Source of the DNA: Allium sativum
Lineage: Eukaryota; Streptophyta; Magnoliopsida; Asparagales; Amaryllidaceae
Length of the DNA: 64,000 bases
Direction of reading: 5' to 3'
Assembly (NCBI GenBank): GCA_030737875.1
Contig: CM060920.1
Coordinates: forward strand, 482,514,861 to 482,578,860
Shown: positions 1-9,322 of the stretch, piece after piece
Position numbering within the stretch: position 1 is the first letter of the stretch
Layout: each line of letters opens with the position of its first letter
The notes under the pieces: model-generated
Told to the model about the DNA's origin: nothing
Database searches by the model: none
Seen by the model: only the letters and a program-made list of their open reading frames with translations
Position numbers and translations under genes: made by a program

Positions 1-311
1 AAATTCTCCTATTCATGATTCTACATGAGTGCACAATCATTCATACAAATGCAACATCCATATGACAACACACTAAAGTTCAACCATATACGAATGCAAA
101 CATATATGCATATGCAATATGAAGTGACCGAGCCGATCTAAAACCTAGATTGTGTGTGTATATGCAACCACGAGCAACCACTAGTAATCACTTGCAACCA
201 CTTGCAACAATCATCCATAACATGTTTCAATTACATGTTTTCATCCAAAGAGTTTCTACCTAAAAGATAAGGTCGAGGAGATATACCTAAAAAGATAGAT
301 AAAAGCGCAAC
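1..311 (-). other. Non-coding tail of element A between pol stop and 3' LTR
   Basis: No ORF. The sequence is similar to the matching tail of element C (about 22440-22800), with shared phrases such as ctacatgagtgcaca and gcaacatcca. It would run leftwards into the polypurine tract and 3' LTR outside the window. Confidence 0.75.
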
Positions 312-875
312 TTAAGGAAAAAGAAAGATCAAAGATGTACCCTCGAAAAGAAAAGGGTAGGCTGCGCGTATTCTAGCTTCAGTTTCCCAAGTTGCGTCTC
401 CCTCGGTGTCGCTCCACTGAACTTTGACGAGCTTGACTTCGCGGTTGCGTAGCTTTTTCACTTCCGTTCCTAATATGCGGGTTGGAACTTTCCTCACGGT
501 CGCTTCGCGTTCCACTTCAGCTTCTTCTAGGATATTTGGCTCTACCACTTCAGCAGATTCATGTAGACATTTTCGGAGATGTGAAACATGAAAAAAGTTG
601 TGAACTCCGGCCAATTTTTCGGGTAGCTCTAATCTATAGGCCATTTTCCCAATTTTCTCGATGATAGGAAATGGCCCTACGAACCTTGGTGCTAGCTTTC
701 CTATGGTTCCAAAACGAACAACGTTCCTCAGTGGAGATACCTTAAGAAAAACTCTGTCCCCAACCTCAAATTCAAGGTCGGTCCTCCTCTTGTCGGCGTA
801 GGACTTTTGTCTGTCTTGGGCCGTCTTCATCCTTCTTCGTATTAAGTCTACTTTCTCTGAAGTCTCTCGGATCAT
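312..875 (-). pseudogene. pol: Integrase C-terminal domain with chromodomain, element A
   Basis: The last 187 codons of pol. The GPY/F module is seen as LAPRFVGPFPIIEKIG followed by VFHVSHLRKC-like sequence. The end shows a chromodomain-like fold signature, VKVQWSDTEGDATWETE. In chromoviruses this domain is thought to steer integration toward methylated histone H3 in heterochromatin, which fits the repeat-dense setting. The natural stop codon is at 312-314. The piece is continuous in frame with the integrase core if the TAG at 912 is ignored. Confidence 0.9.
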
Positions 876-911
876 ATCTGGTCCAAGTATGAGCTTATCA
901 GTAGACTCCCA

Positions 912-1385
912 CTAACAAGTGGGTGATCGGCACAGTCTTCCATATAAAGCTTCGAAGGGCGCCATTCCGATGGTTGCTTGGTAGCTGTTGTTGTAGGCAA
1001 ATTCCACCAAAGGAAGATGGTCTTCCCACGTCCCTCCGAAGTCAAGGACGCACAGTCTTAAAAGGTCCTCCAAAACTCTGTTCACTTTTTCTGTCTGGCC
1101 GTCGGTTTGGGGATGATAGGCTATGCTTAAGCATAACTGTGTGCCTACCGCTTCTTGCAGACTCCGCCAAAACTCACTTGTGAAGATAGGGTCTCGGTCA
1201 CTAACAATGCTGGACGGTATTCCATGGAGTCGGACAATTTCCTTGAGGTAAAGAGATGCTAGGGATGAGACAGTTCTTTTACTTTTGACAGGTAAAAAGT
1301 GGGCGCTTTTAGTAAGCCTATCCACTATTACCCAAATGCTAGTGTTGCTTCTCCTAGACCTAGGCAGCCCATCAATGAAGTCCAT
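912..1385 (-). pseudogene. pol: Integrase catalytic core, element A
   Basis: The DDE core that inserts the cDNA copy into chromosomal DNA. Seen: the first Asp in MDFIDGLP, the second in [14 protein letters not shown], and the Glu in [14 protein letters not shown], so all three catalytic residues are present. ALYGR marks the end of the core. It stops at TAG (912-914), where the parallel copy in element C has Trp (CWW), consistent with a G-to-A change. The core really extends upstream through PQWKWDSIS in the same frame after the stop at 1449. Confidence 0.92.
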
Positions 1386-1448
1386 TGAGATGCTATCCCA
1401 CTTCCACTGCGGGACTTCTAGAGGATGGAGCAGACCGCCAGGCTTTTT

Positions 1449-1814
1449 CTATTCTGCCTTAACCTGTTGGCACACCATACACTTAGAAACGAAATCTGCC
1501 ACGTCCTTCTTCATGTCGTTCCAAAAGAAAGTTCTCTTTATGTCCTTGTACATTTTATCTCCGCCTGGGTGTATCGTCATCTTGGAGTGATGTGCTTCCT
1601 CGAGAACCTTCTTTACTAAATCCCTTGTCTGTGGGACGCATAGTCTTCCGTCTCGCCTTAGCCAACCCTTGTCGTCGATGGAGTATCTGCTGAGGTGACT
1701 TAAAGTCTCACCCCTAATTAGCCTATCAATCGTCTCCACAAGCTGAGGGTCTTCGCGTTGTGCTGTCCCTATTGAGTCCACTAAAGTCGGGCGTACTTCG
1801 AGAGATGCTAGCAA
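1449..1814 (-). pseudogene. pol: Integrase N-terminal zinc domain, element A
   Basis: Contains the HHCC zinc-binding domain: two His in the HHSKMTIHPGGDKMY stretch and two Cys in CMVCQQVK. It lies upstream of the catalytic core, as in all retroviral-type integrases. It ends at an in-frame TAG (1449-1451), where CAG (Gln) is the likely ancestor. The same frame then runs on into the catalytic core. Confidence 0.9.
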
Positions 1815-2167
1815 GCCTGGTACAAAATCGAAGGAGGGCCTAAAGTCAAAGCTGCTATAAACTCTAGGCTTTGTCTTTCAACAAACAACGGGCTTAGGGT
1901 TAGTTTCTTTCGGCTCAACGCGTCTGCCACTACATTGCCTTTGCCCGGAGTGTAGGAGATCTCAAAATCGTACGAGGCAAGAAGCTCCATCCATCTCTGT
2001 CGCCTCAAGTTAAGATCTTTCTGCGAGAAAAGATATTTCAAGGATTTATGGTCAGTGTAAAGTTCGAACTTCTCACCTAGGAGATAGTATCGCCAAGACT
2101 TGAGTGCAAAGACGATGGCGGCTAACTCAAGATCGTGGGTCGGGTAGTTCTTTTCAGGCACTTTCAA
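1808..2167 (-). pseudogene. pol: RNase H C-terminal part, element A
   Basis: Same frame as the upstream piece. It shows the typical gypsy RNase H run [17 protein letters not shown], then [21 protein letters not shown] (catalytic Asp) and the tail motif [11 protein letters not shown]. RNase H removes the RNA strand during reverse transcription. Near the end (about 1808-1855) the reading frame is lost: the homologous sequence continues in the frame used by 1449-1814, so a small indel lies there. Confidence 0.9.
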
Positions 2168-2620
2168 TTATCTCCCGCCATAAGCTACTACCCTTCCTTC
2201 TTGCATTAAGACGGCGCCTAGCCCTGTCCCACATGCATCTGTATAAACTGTGAACATCTTGCTTCCATCTGGCAACGTTAAAACTGGGGCTGTTGTAAGA
2301 GCCCTTTTCAGTTGTTGGAAAGCAAACTCGCAATCCAAGTCCCAATTGAACACTAGATTCTTCTTGGTCAACTTTGTGAGCGGAGCTGATATCTTTGCAA
2401 AGTCTCTGATGAATTTCCGATAGAAGCCTGCTAGCCCGAGAAAGCTTCGGACCTCTGTTGCGTTCTTTGGTGTCTTCCAATCTTGCACCGCTACTACCTT
2501 AGCCGGGTCTACTGCAAACCCTTCTTTGGATACTATGTGTCCAAGGAACCTCACTTCCTCTCTCCAAAAGTGGCATTTGGAGAATTTGGCTTTTAGCTGA
2601 TGGACTCGTAGAGTTTCCAT
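2168..2620 (-). pseudogene. pol: Reverse transcriptase thumb and start of RNase H, element A
   Basis: Continues the pol frame after the stop at 2636. It contains the RT connection motif [15 protein letters not shown], the [12 protein letters not shown] motif usual in Ty3/gypsy, and the start of RNase H with [18 protein letters not shown], which includes the first catalytic Asp. It ends at TAA (2168-2170), where related elements have Gln (CAA), so a single C-to-T change explains it. An overlapping open stretch at 2154-2480 in another frame is a shadow. Confidence 0.9.
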
Positions 2621-2635
2621 GATTGCCCTTAAGTG

Positions 2636-4027
2636 CTAAGCATGTTCCTCTTCACTCTTTGAGAAGATAAGGATACCGTCTACGAAGACCACTATGAACT
2701 TGTTGAGGAATTCTCTGAACACCCTACTCATCAAGTCCATGAAGTAAGCGGGTGTGTTTGTCAAGCCAAAAGGCATGACAAGCCATTCAAAGAAGCCGTC
2801 TGGGGTTCTGAATGCTGTCTTATCGATACTGTCTTCAACCACCCTTAGTTGATGAAAACAGGTCGCCAAATCGAGTTGGGAGAAAACAGACGCTACTACA
2901 AGTTGATCAAACAGATCGTCAATTCTGGGGAGAGGGTGCCTATTCTTTTTCGTTAGCTTGTTGACCTCCCTATAGTCAACACATAGACGGAGTGAACCAT
3001 CCGCCTTTGTGGCAAACACCACTGAAGCACCCCATTCTGAAATGCTTCTCCTAATGAACCCCTTCTCTAGAAGCTCTTTAATCTGTTTTCTGAGCTCTTT
3101 CCTTTCCCGCGGAGCCATGTGTCTAATGGGCAACGCAACGGGCTTTGCATTATCTACAAGATATATGCGGAAGTCTATCTCCCGCTTCGGAGGCAAGCCC
3201 TTCACCTCTTCGAAGACATCCGGATATTCCCGGACCACTCTATCCGATTGCAAACTTTCAACAGAGGCATCTAGCGATTCAAGATAACTAAGCATAACCG
3301 CATACGAGGGATTACAAGTAATTTCCAGAGTGTTACCGAGTTGGGTCAGAAGTCTAACCACCCTTCTCTCACAATCAAGGACGGCACCATTACTGGATAG
3401 CCAATCCATGCCCAAAATCAAACCATATCCCGAGAAGCCCAAAACAAAGGCACTACATCTAAATTCTATGCTTAGAACAGAAATTTTCAATCCCACACAG
3501 ATCATAGAAAAATGAGCTGGGCCCCCAATTGGGTTTGAAACAATTAAGGGGTCCTCTACCATACTAGTTTCTAGGTGCAGAGATTCTACTAAAGCAGACG
3601 AGATAAAGGAGTGTGATGCGCCAGAATCAAATAAAGTGCGAACGGGGTGATCATAAAGATAAACTACACTTTCTACAGAAGTATTTATACCTCGCTGTTG
3701 CAGAGGTGGCGCTTCTAGCACATGAACCTGTGCCCGTGAGGTGGATCCAGCACTCTGCCCCTGTCCTCGTTTGTTCGGGCAATCCTTAGCCATGTGGCCT
3801 GTCTCACCGCAAGAAAAGCACCCGCCATTCATCTTGGCCTTCTTTTTCCGGCAATCTTTCACTAAGTGCCCCACTTTGCCACAGAAATTACACTTCCTCT
3901 TCACTTTGTTGTCTTTCCCGCCCTTCTTAAAGTCTGTCTTCTTAGGTTGCAAACCCTCTTTCTTCCCTTGAGAGTTTTCTGCCTTTGTCTCCTTCTTGCC
4001 CTTATCCTCTTCGTTCAGCAATGCCAT
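2636..4027 (-). pseudogene. pol: Gag zinc knuckles, protease and reverse transcriptase of element A
   Basis: A 463-codon open stretch continuing the gag frame. It shows two CCHC zinc knuckles (residues about 46-59 and 70-83) for RNA binding, an aspartic protease with the active-site motif [11 protein letters not shown] (about residue 133), then the fingers and palm of a Ty3/gypsy reverse transcriptase ([12 protein letters not shown] and [12 protein letters not shown]). The catalytic loop reads FVDG (residues 448-451, near 2675) where F/YVDD is required; the second metal-binding Asp is GGT (Gly). That alone should abolish polymerase activity. The stretch ends at an in-frame TAG at 2636-2638 and the same frame continues with [10 protein letters not shown]. 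Confidence 0.94.
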
Positions 4028-4687
4028 CTATACCAATATTTCATACGTAGCTCCCATAGGTATATGGGTCATGGCCAAACTGTGTAATGGCTCATTCAAC
4101 CCTTTGACAAAACGGAGAGCCTTCTTGTGTGGGGTGTTGACTAGGTCCAGTCCGAACCTAGCCAGCTCATCGAACTGATTAACATACTCTTTGACTGTCA
4201 TATTCCCTTTCTTAAGAAATAAGAATTTTTCCAACTGCAAACTCCTTTCAGCGTCTGAGAGAAATTTAGCCTCAAACCTCGCCCTAAAGTCCTCCCATGT
4301 TTCCACCGGTCTTTCTGCATTGGTGACTTCCCACCAGTAGGAAGCCTCGCCTTTAAGTAGCCATACTGCCAGTTGTACCTTCTGCCTATCTTCTACCTCA
4401 AAGATGACGAATAAGCCCTCGGTTTCCTTTAGCCAATTCCTAGCTGCCACGAAGGACTCAGTTCCATGAAAGTCCTTTCCCCCCAAAGCTTTAAAATCTT
4501 TACATATCTTAGCAAAAGTATTTCCTCGCGGAGGAGGTGGAGGAAGAGGTGCTGCTGCAGCTGGATGATTTCCTGCAGCTGGAGGAGGAGGAACGGTAGG
4601 ACCTGGCTGAGTGGCCCTTGCTTCTAAGAATCGTCTAAACCAACCAGGTATTGGTATACCCTCTGGCAAGTTAAGTTCTTCGGACAT
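4028..4687 (-). pseudogene. gag: gag capsid region of element A
   Basis: This 219-residue open stretch encodes the N-terminal half of Gag, which would form the cytoplasmic virus-like particle. It starts at an ATG 165 bases inside the primer-binding site and matches the gag of element C along most of its length (start MSEELNLPEG against MADLNLPEG). A Pro/Ala-rich linker at about residues 28-53 precedes the retrotransposon Gag core, with W-x-KETE, a double-Trp SYWWEVTNAERPVETW motif and an EYVNQFDELARFG motif. It ends in TAG where element C reads through with Asp, and the next codon continues in the same frame at 4027. So this is one gag-pol frame cut by a nonsense mutation, not a natural gene boundary. 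Confidence 0.92.
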
Positions 4688-4852
4688 GCTGAAACAAAAA
4701 GGATAGATTCAAAACGAAGGATAAAAGATAGTACCTATGGCTTTGGGGGACTTTGCCTTTTTAAAATATAATATTTTACCTTTAAAAATGCTTCTTTAAA
4801 TTTTCCCTTGAAAATAATTTTTCAAAACTTTTATCTTATCTGGTAAACCTAT

Positions 4853-4864
4853 GCTCTGATACCA
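4853..4864 (-). other. Primer-binding site of element A (initiator Met tRNA type)
   Basis: On the minus strand the 12 bases read TGGTATCAGAGC, the usual plant LTR-retrotransposon site complementary to the 3' end of initiator Met tRNA. It lies 2 bases inside the LTR edge at 4867. Confidence 0.92.
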
Positions 4865-5257
4865 AGTGAAACACCCCACCTCCGTTAGGGTCACTCTCAA
4901 AGGGAATGCCCTAATTTTGGTGGAGGTTTATAAGTATAAGTCACAGATATACAAGACAGATATAAGAACACATATTTTTGAACAGCGGAAAACAACAACA
5001 ACTTTTATTTCAACAAAATACGTGTTACACAAACCATGTCATAATTTGTTTTACAATACTTCCAAAAACATAACATCTTCATAACTGCTTGATTACATTA
5101 TTTAAAGAAGCATAAAGAAAACATAAATAAACTGCATAAGTCCCATAATTGTTGTCCAAAGCCATAGTCCAAAACGAAAAAGATCTAAGCAATACATTCT
5201 TTCTCTTCAAGCTGGATGTGAAAGCTGGTCAAGCTGCGGTATTCCCTCCCTGTGGAC

Positions 5258-5310
5258 CTGGGGGAGGGGGAAACGAAAGAAAAGAAGGTGAAAGAAAAGT
5301 AGAGTCAGAC
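5258..5310 (-). promoter_or_regulatory. Candidate 3' splice site in U5 of element A
   Basis: On the minus strand a CTGAC branchpoint-like motif (5304-5308) is followed by about 40 bases of pyrimidine-rich sequence and CAG|G at 5258. The same arrangement occurs in C and G. No donor was identified. Confidence 0.45.
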
Positions 5311-6016
5311 ATGAAGCCTGAGTAAGTCTAGGACTATTCAGTCTATGAATAAAGAACAGGGTATGATAAGTATAGACTGGAAATGAGAAAGCACCATAAA
5401 CTAAGTTAAGTTGTCTAGGGTCGAATACACTATCGTACCCCATATTAATCTCTGTACCCATATAAACTAGTTCCCAACAGGCACCCCATAATCAGGGTGA
5501 AGTGATCCATTTCTGATGATCGGCTCCTACTCGCATAGTTACATGTGTCTTACGGCCCCCGTTGTTGTAGTTACCTATGCTGGTCCCACCATAGGGTGTA
5601 TCAAGTCCCATGGTGGCGGCCCGACACAATTCTAGAATGCACAGGTATACCGGTGCCCAGTGCCTTATTTTTCTACGCCGGAGTGTGTGCACGCCCGCAC
5701 CCCGTTAGAACCTACACTGCTGCACCACCGCCGTCGATTTGACCTCTTACAGTCAGCCCAGTAATCGTGCCCCACCCTGCCTAGTTCAGGGTATCCTGAT
5801 ACACCTTGTAGGGTTACTGCTGAAAAGGGTCCCCCGCTACTAGGTTTTCTATTTCTAGCCAACATGCTAAGTTGGTTAAGTGTTTTGTAAACCTAACCCC
5901 CAATCAGTCTGTATAGTTTAGCATGTTCCATTTTGATTAAGTATTAATTCAATTTACTTAATCCTATCAATCCTGACTCAGCCTTAATTGTCTTATTAAA
6001 GCCTTGACCTCTCACA

Positions 6017-6198
6017 TTAGACAGGTATTGTTGTGGCTGCCTGTTGCCGGTTGGGTCCGGGCAGTCTTACGCCACAACTCAGTCTAACCTCGGGTCTTTA
6101 TTGGGCTCCGTGTTTAACCACCCACATTGGATAGGTATTGTTGTGACTACTGGACAGCCGGGCGGTTCCGGGCAGGTTTACATCACAACTCAATCCAA
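6017..6198 (-). repeat. Twin stem-loops in the transcribed part of the element A LTR
   Basis: Stem 1 pairs 6017-6037 with 6071-6087; stem 2 pairs 6127-6146 with 6183-6198. Arms of stem 1 are TTAGAC...TTGTGGC with GCCACAA...GTCTAA; arms of stem 2 are TTGGAT...TTGTGA with TCACAA...ATCCAA. Both loops carry a CCGG-rich core. The same pair occurs in C and G. Confidence 0.65.
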
Positions 6199-7524
6199 CC
6201 TCGGGTTAAACACATCGTATTTTCTAAATTTACATATTTTGTCTCTTTCCTTTTTATATGTAAATATTTGCGGCCCATTATTCAAATTCATCTATATTGG
6301 GTAAAATTAATTTATACCACTTAATTGTTTTTCAAGGTTGTTGGCATGCGTCAAACATGCCAACACATATGTTTTATATTTTAACCCAAACGTCATTACC
6401 CCCGTTTTACACGTTCGCTACAATATAAGATATGTTGGGTTTAACATTTAAACCCAACTTAGCCGTATGAAAAGGGGAGACTTATAACATGGTGTTTATA
6501 AGGTAACATAAAAAAAGGGGAGTGTGAACGCATGAACTTGCAACATAACGATCCAATTAGCATGAATTAGGCACATGTGAACTTGCATTGTAATAGCATA
6601 TAATCATGGCATAAACATACTTAAACATGAATCATTCTATTCATATAATCAAGGCATAAACATACATAAACATGAATCATTCTATTCATATAATCATGGC
6701 ATAAACATACCTAAACATGAATCATGGTTTTTAATCTATTCATGTAAACTTGAAATTGGAATGTAAATCTAACTTAATTTATGTGTTACATACATCACCA
6801 TATGATTTTTATAACAACATAGGCCTAAAACATGGTTTCAACTAGGCATAACACCAAACATAGTTTAGTCAAGTTCATAAAAACGGTTACTTTTGTTTCT
6901 AATACAAAAGTATGATTTGCCAATTCCAACATAGATTCATATAAGCCATAGTACCTAGTTGAATCCAATTACACACTAAAAGTGATCATAAAAGTATGTA
7001 CATCATATTGGCATAATAGTGAATCATATACTTGCATGAATCCCAAATAAAACACCACAACATATGGTTGTTAACATGAATCATATACTTGTATGAATCC
7101 CAAATAAAATACCACAACATATGGTTGTTAGTTTCCAACATAAATCACATACTTGCAAATGTCCAATCGTATGCCACAACATTTCCAAATCATTTAAAAT
7201 CAAAGCAACATACAAATATGGATTATTATCGCCACAATTCCATTTCTCACTTTACACAAATCAAAACACAATTATTTATTCACATCGGAATAGCACTCTA
7301 CTTACAACGTATGACGAATCTTCAATTCAGGAATCTGAATTCTGAATTTGGAGATGCTATCCTTTGTTGTTGGCGTTATTTTGATTTAATTGACGTTGCT
7401 TTAAGCTTTCGAATTATCTCCTAATTGTCTCTCAATTTCTGACGGCTATTCCTAGTCTTTCCTCAGCAGCATGACGGTCTCATCTCCATTTTTGTTTGTG
7501 TGAATTAGGGTGAGTCTTAGGTCC

Positions 7525-7532
7525 TTTTTATA
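7525..7532 (-). promoter_or_regulatory. TATA box of the element A LTR
   Basis: TATAAAAA on the minus strand, about 550 bases from the U3 end and 180 bases downstream (in the direction of transcription) of the GTCGAC array. The same sequence occupies the same relative place in C and G. Confidence 0.65.
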
Positions 7533-7711
7533 GAGTTTGTGAGTTGATTTGGACCGTCGATGGAGCTTGGTTTAATAATAGCCGTTCGTTTGAAGGAGAG
7601 ACCAACCAGGAGCTGACACCTAGCCCTAGTGATAAGGCAAGGCTCAGAAAATCGACCAAACACAGACCAGGCCAGCCAGGGGGGCTGGGTTCGACCTGGC
7701 TCAGGGGCCAG

Positions 7712-7795
7712 GTCGACACGCCAGTCGACACCGTGTCGACTTGGAAGTCGACACGGGTGACCCAGGTCGACTGCCCAGTCGACTACCAAGTCGAC
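7712..7795 (-). promoter_or_regulatory. GTCGAC palindrome array in U3 of element A
   Basis: Seven exact GTCGAC sites start at 7712, 7724, 7735, 7747, 7766, 7778 and 7790, spaced 12, 11, 12, 19, 12 and 12 bases. Arrays with the same 12-base phasing and one 19-20 base gap occur in C and G, upstream of the TATA box. This looks like a protein-binding array; the protein is unknown. Confidence 0.6.
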
Positions 7796-7910
7796 CTGGG
7801 TGCCTTGGGCGGGAAAATTCCCGCCATGGCCAATTCGGCCCGATTTTGAATTTTTAATTGGTTTTTCTGAGCTGTTTTGAATTTTAAATTGAATTCTGAA
7901 ACTTCCGGAG

Positions 7911-7990
7911 GCCATATCTTCTTCATACGGAGTCCGTTTTACGCAAACTCGGACTCTATCTCAAGCAGAATTCCGAGACGAACGCAATGG
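7911..7990 (-). promoter_or_regulatory. Conserved 80-bp U3 block of element A
   Basis: Starts gccatatctt and ends gaacgcaatgg on the plus strand. The C and G LTRs have matching blocks of the same length, to within a base, in the same place, although most of the rest of these LTRs differs. Confidence 0.55.
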
Positions 7991-8079
7991 CGTATACCGT
8001 TTCCCTTAATTCTTTGATTTGAAATTAGTTATACTTTAATTTGTGAATTTCACTGTTATAGAATACACGGGGTGTTACA

Positions 8080-9238
8080 ACTTGGGGCCTTACCTGGGCG
8101 TTCCATGCAAAACACAAAATAACGAAGTCAGGATTAAACTTGTTTCAAGTAAGTAAACTTCGATTAAAAGATAAAATATAATTAATTTAATCCCAACACA
8201 TATTATTTAAATGGTTTGACTACCATAATTAGTGAACTACCGAAAATTTATATCATAGTCAAAAAAACAATTCAACCTACGTAAGAGGTTCAAAGAAAAT
8301 AGCTAGTACATGCAAGAAAAATTACTGCAGTACTACATATGGACTTAACATGTAAACATGCATGAGCTTTTTCAAGAAGGATGGCTAGTGAAAACAAGAA
8401 GGTAAAATTCGTGTGTGACTAACAAGTGTATAGCCATAATGGCACGCATGCATAAGTGGATGCAAAGCATGTTAACTAAGTAATTTCACAGATCAGAACA
8501 TATCAGCATCTTATATGTAAGCAGTCCCCTTTAGTACGTTCGGCTATAATGAATTGAAGAGAAAGGAGGCAGGTGAAATGGCATTGTGTTGATATTAATA
8601 CTTAAGGGGAATGACACTATAAACTCTATGGAAATATGTAATGTCATAATATTGAAAAGGAGCGCATAATGAGTTTAAACACACATGCATGGATGGCCTT
8701 AGTAGCTAAACTTAGATACACAGCAGGTATAAGTATACATTAAATTTAGATGTGCGCACACAACTGAGCCATATAACCACCCTTTTAACTTCCCTAGTGT
8801 AAACTGTATAAATCAATTGATTTAAGTAACGTGGTGATGCCAACCCAAAACAATTTAATCGGTTATGCTATTTATCAAAAATGATATTTGAAATTACCCA
8901 AGGATGCATATGAATTCACCAATTGTATGTACTGGTGGAAAAAATGTGACATGCATTCTTATTTAACCCAAAACAAGCTGGTTCTTTTTTACAAAGCGTG
9001 TGCATGCATGACCCTAAAACAAAAACCATTTGGAACAATGTAGAGTAGCAGACTTTACAAAAAGCAAAATATAAAAATAATGCCCCAGTTCAACTAATAG
9101 ATTCTACACATTTTTATGACAAATAGTAAAGTGCATAGACTGATAAAATTAATGGAACCTTAAAGCCGAGTATTAGCTAGCAAAGAACCTAGATACTACG
9201 GATACATGCGACATCCAAGTTTAAAGGTTTCTGCATAG
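8080..9238. other. Unassigned DNA right of element A
   Basis: No convincing ORF, RNA gene or transposon edge. The stretch is AT-rich with many catgcatg-type motifs. It could be intron or intergenic DNA interrupted by element A; nothing in it decides this. Confidence 0.4.
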
Positions 9239-9322
9239 AATGTGGACAACAAGCATGTTGGAGTGTCCGAGCTATTTAGTGGTGCTCAGGCCGAGGCGAA
9301 TGGGGATAATTACAACAACTAG
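9239..9322 (+). pseudogene. Possible terminal exon of an unidentified gene
   Basis: A 27-codon open stretch follows an AG that could be a 3' splice site (ctgcatag) and ends in TAG at 9320-9322. The peptide (NVDNKHVGVSELF, then SGAQAEANGDNYNN) has a protein-like composition in an otherwise AT-rich region. I do not recognise the family. No matching upstream exon was found before element A, so it may be chance or a gene remnant. Confidence 0.2.

Larger units (their letters stand above)
1..8079 (-). mobile_element. Element A: partial Ty3/gypsy chromovirus (Tekay/Del-like)
   Basis: A minus-strand LTR retrotransposon whose 3' LTR lies left of the window. Seen directly: a 5' LTR (4867-8079), a primer-binding site matching initiator Met tRNA, then gag, two zinc knuckles, protease, reverse transcriptase, RNase H, integrase and a chromodomain-like tail in the order expected for Ty3/gypsy. 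The coding region reads mostly in one frame from 4687 down to 312 but has in-frame stops at 4028, 2636, 2168, 1449 and 912 and a frameshift near 1810-1855. A 3.2 kb LTR plus chromodomain fits the Tekay/Del group; that assignment is inference. Only one LTR is in view, so no target duplication can be paired; bases 8080-8084 (acttg) would be one copy. Confidence 0.95.
4867..8079 (-). repeat. 5' LTR of element A (3,213 bp)
   Basis: Bounded by TG at 4867 and CA at 8079 (plus strand), next to the primer-binding site. The edges TGAAACACCCC and GGGTGTTACA match the edges of the C and G LTRs. From its 5' end (high coordinates) it holds the conserved U3 block, the GTCGAC array, a TATA box, the transcribed region with two stem-loops, and a pyrimidine tract ending in CAG near the 3' edge. 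No coding potential is seen; ORFs called here are chance. Confidence 0.93.

Noticed and set aside
7517..7915. 132- and 101-residue ORFs over the GTCGAC array
   Set aside because: Long only because the GTCGAC-rich DNA has few stop codons; it lies in U3 upstream of the TATA box and the frames are not kept in C.
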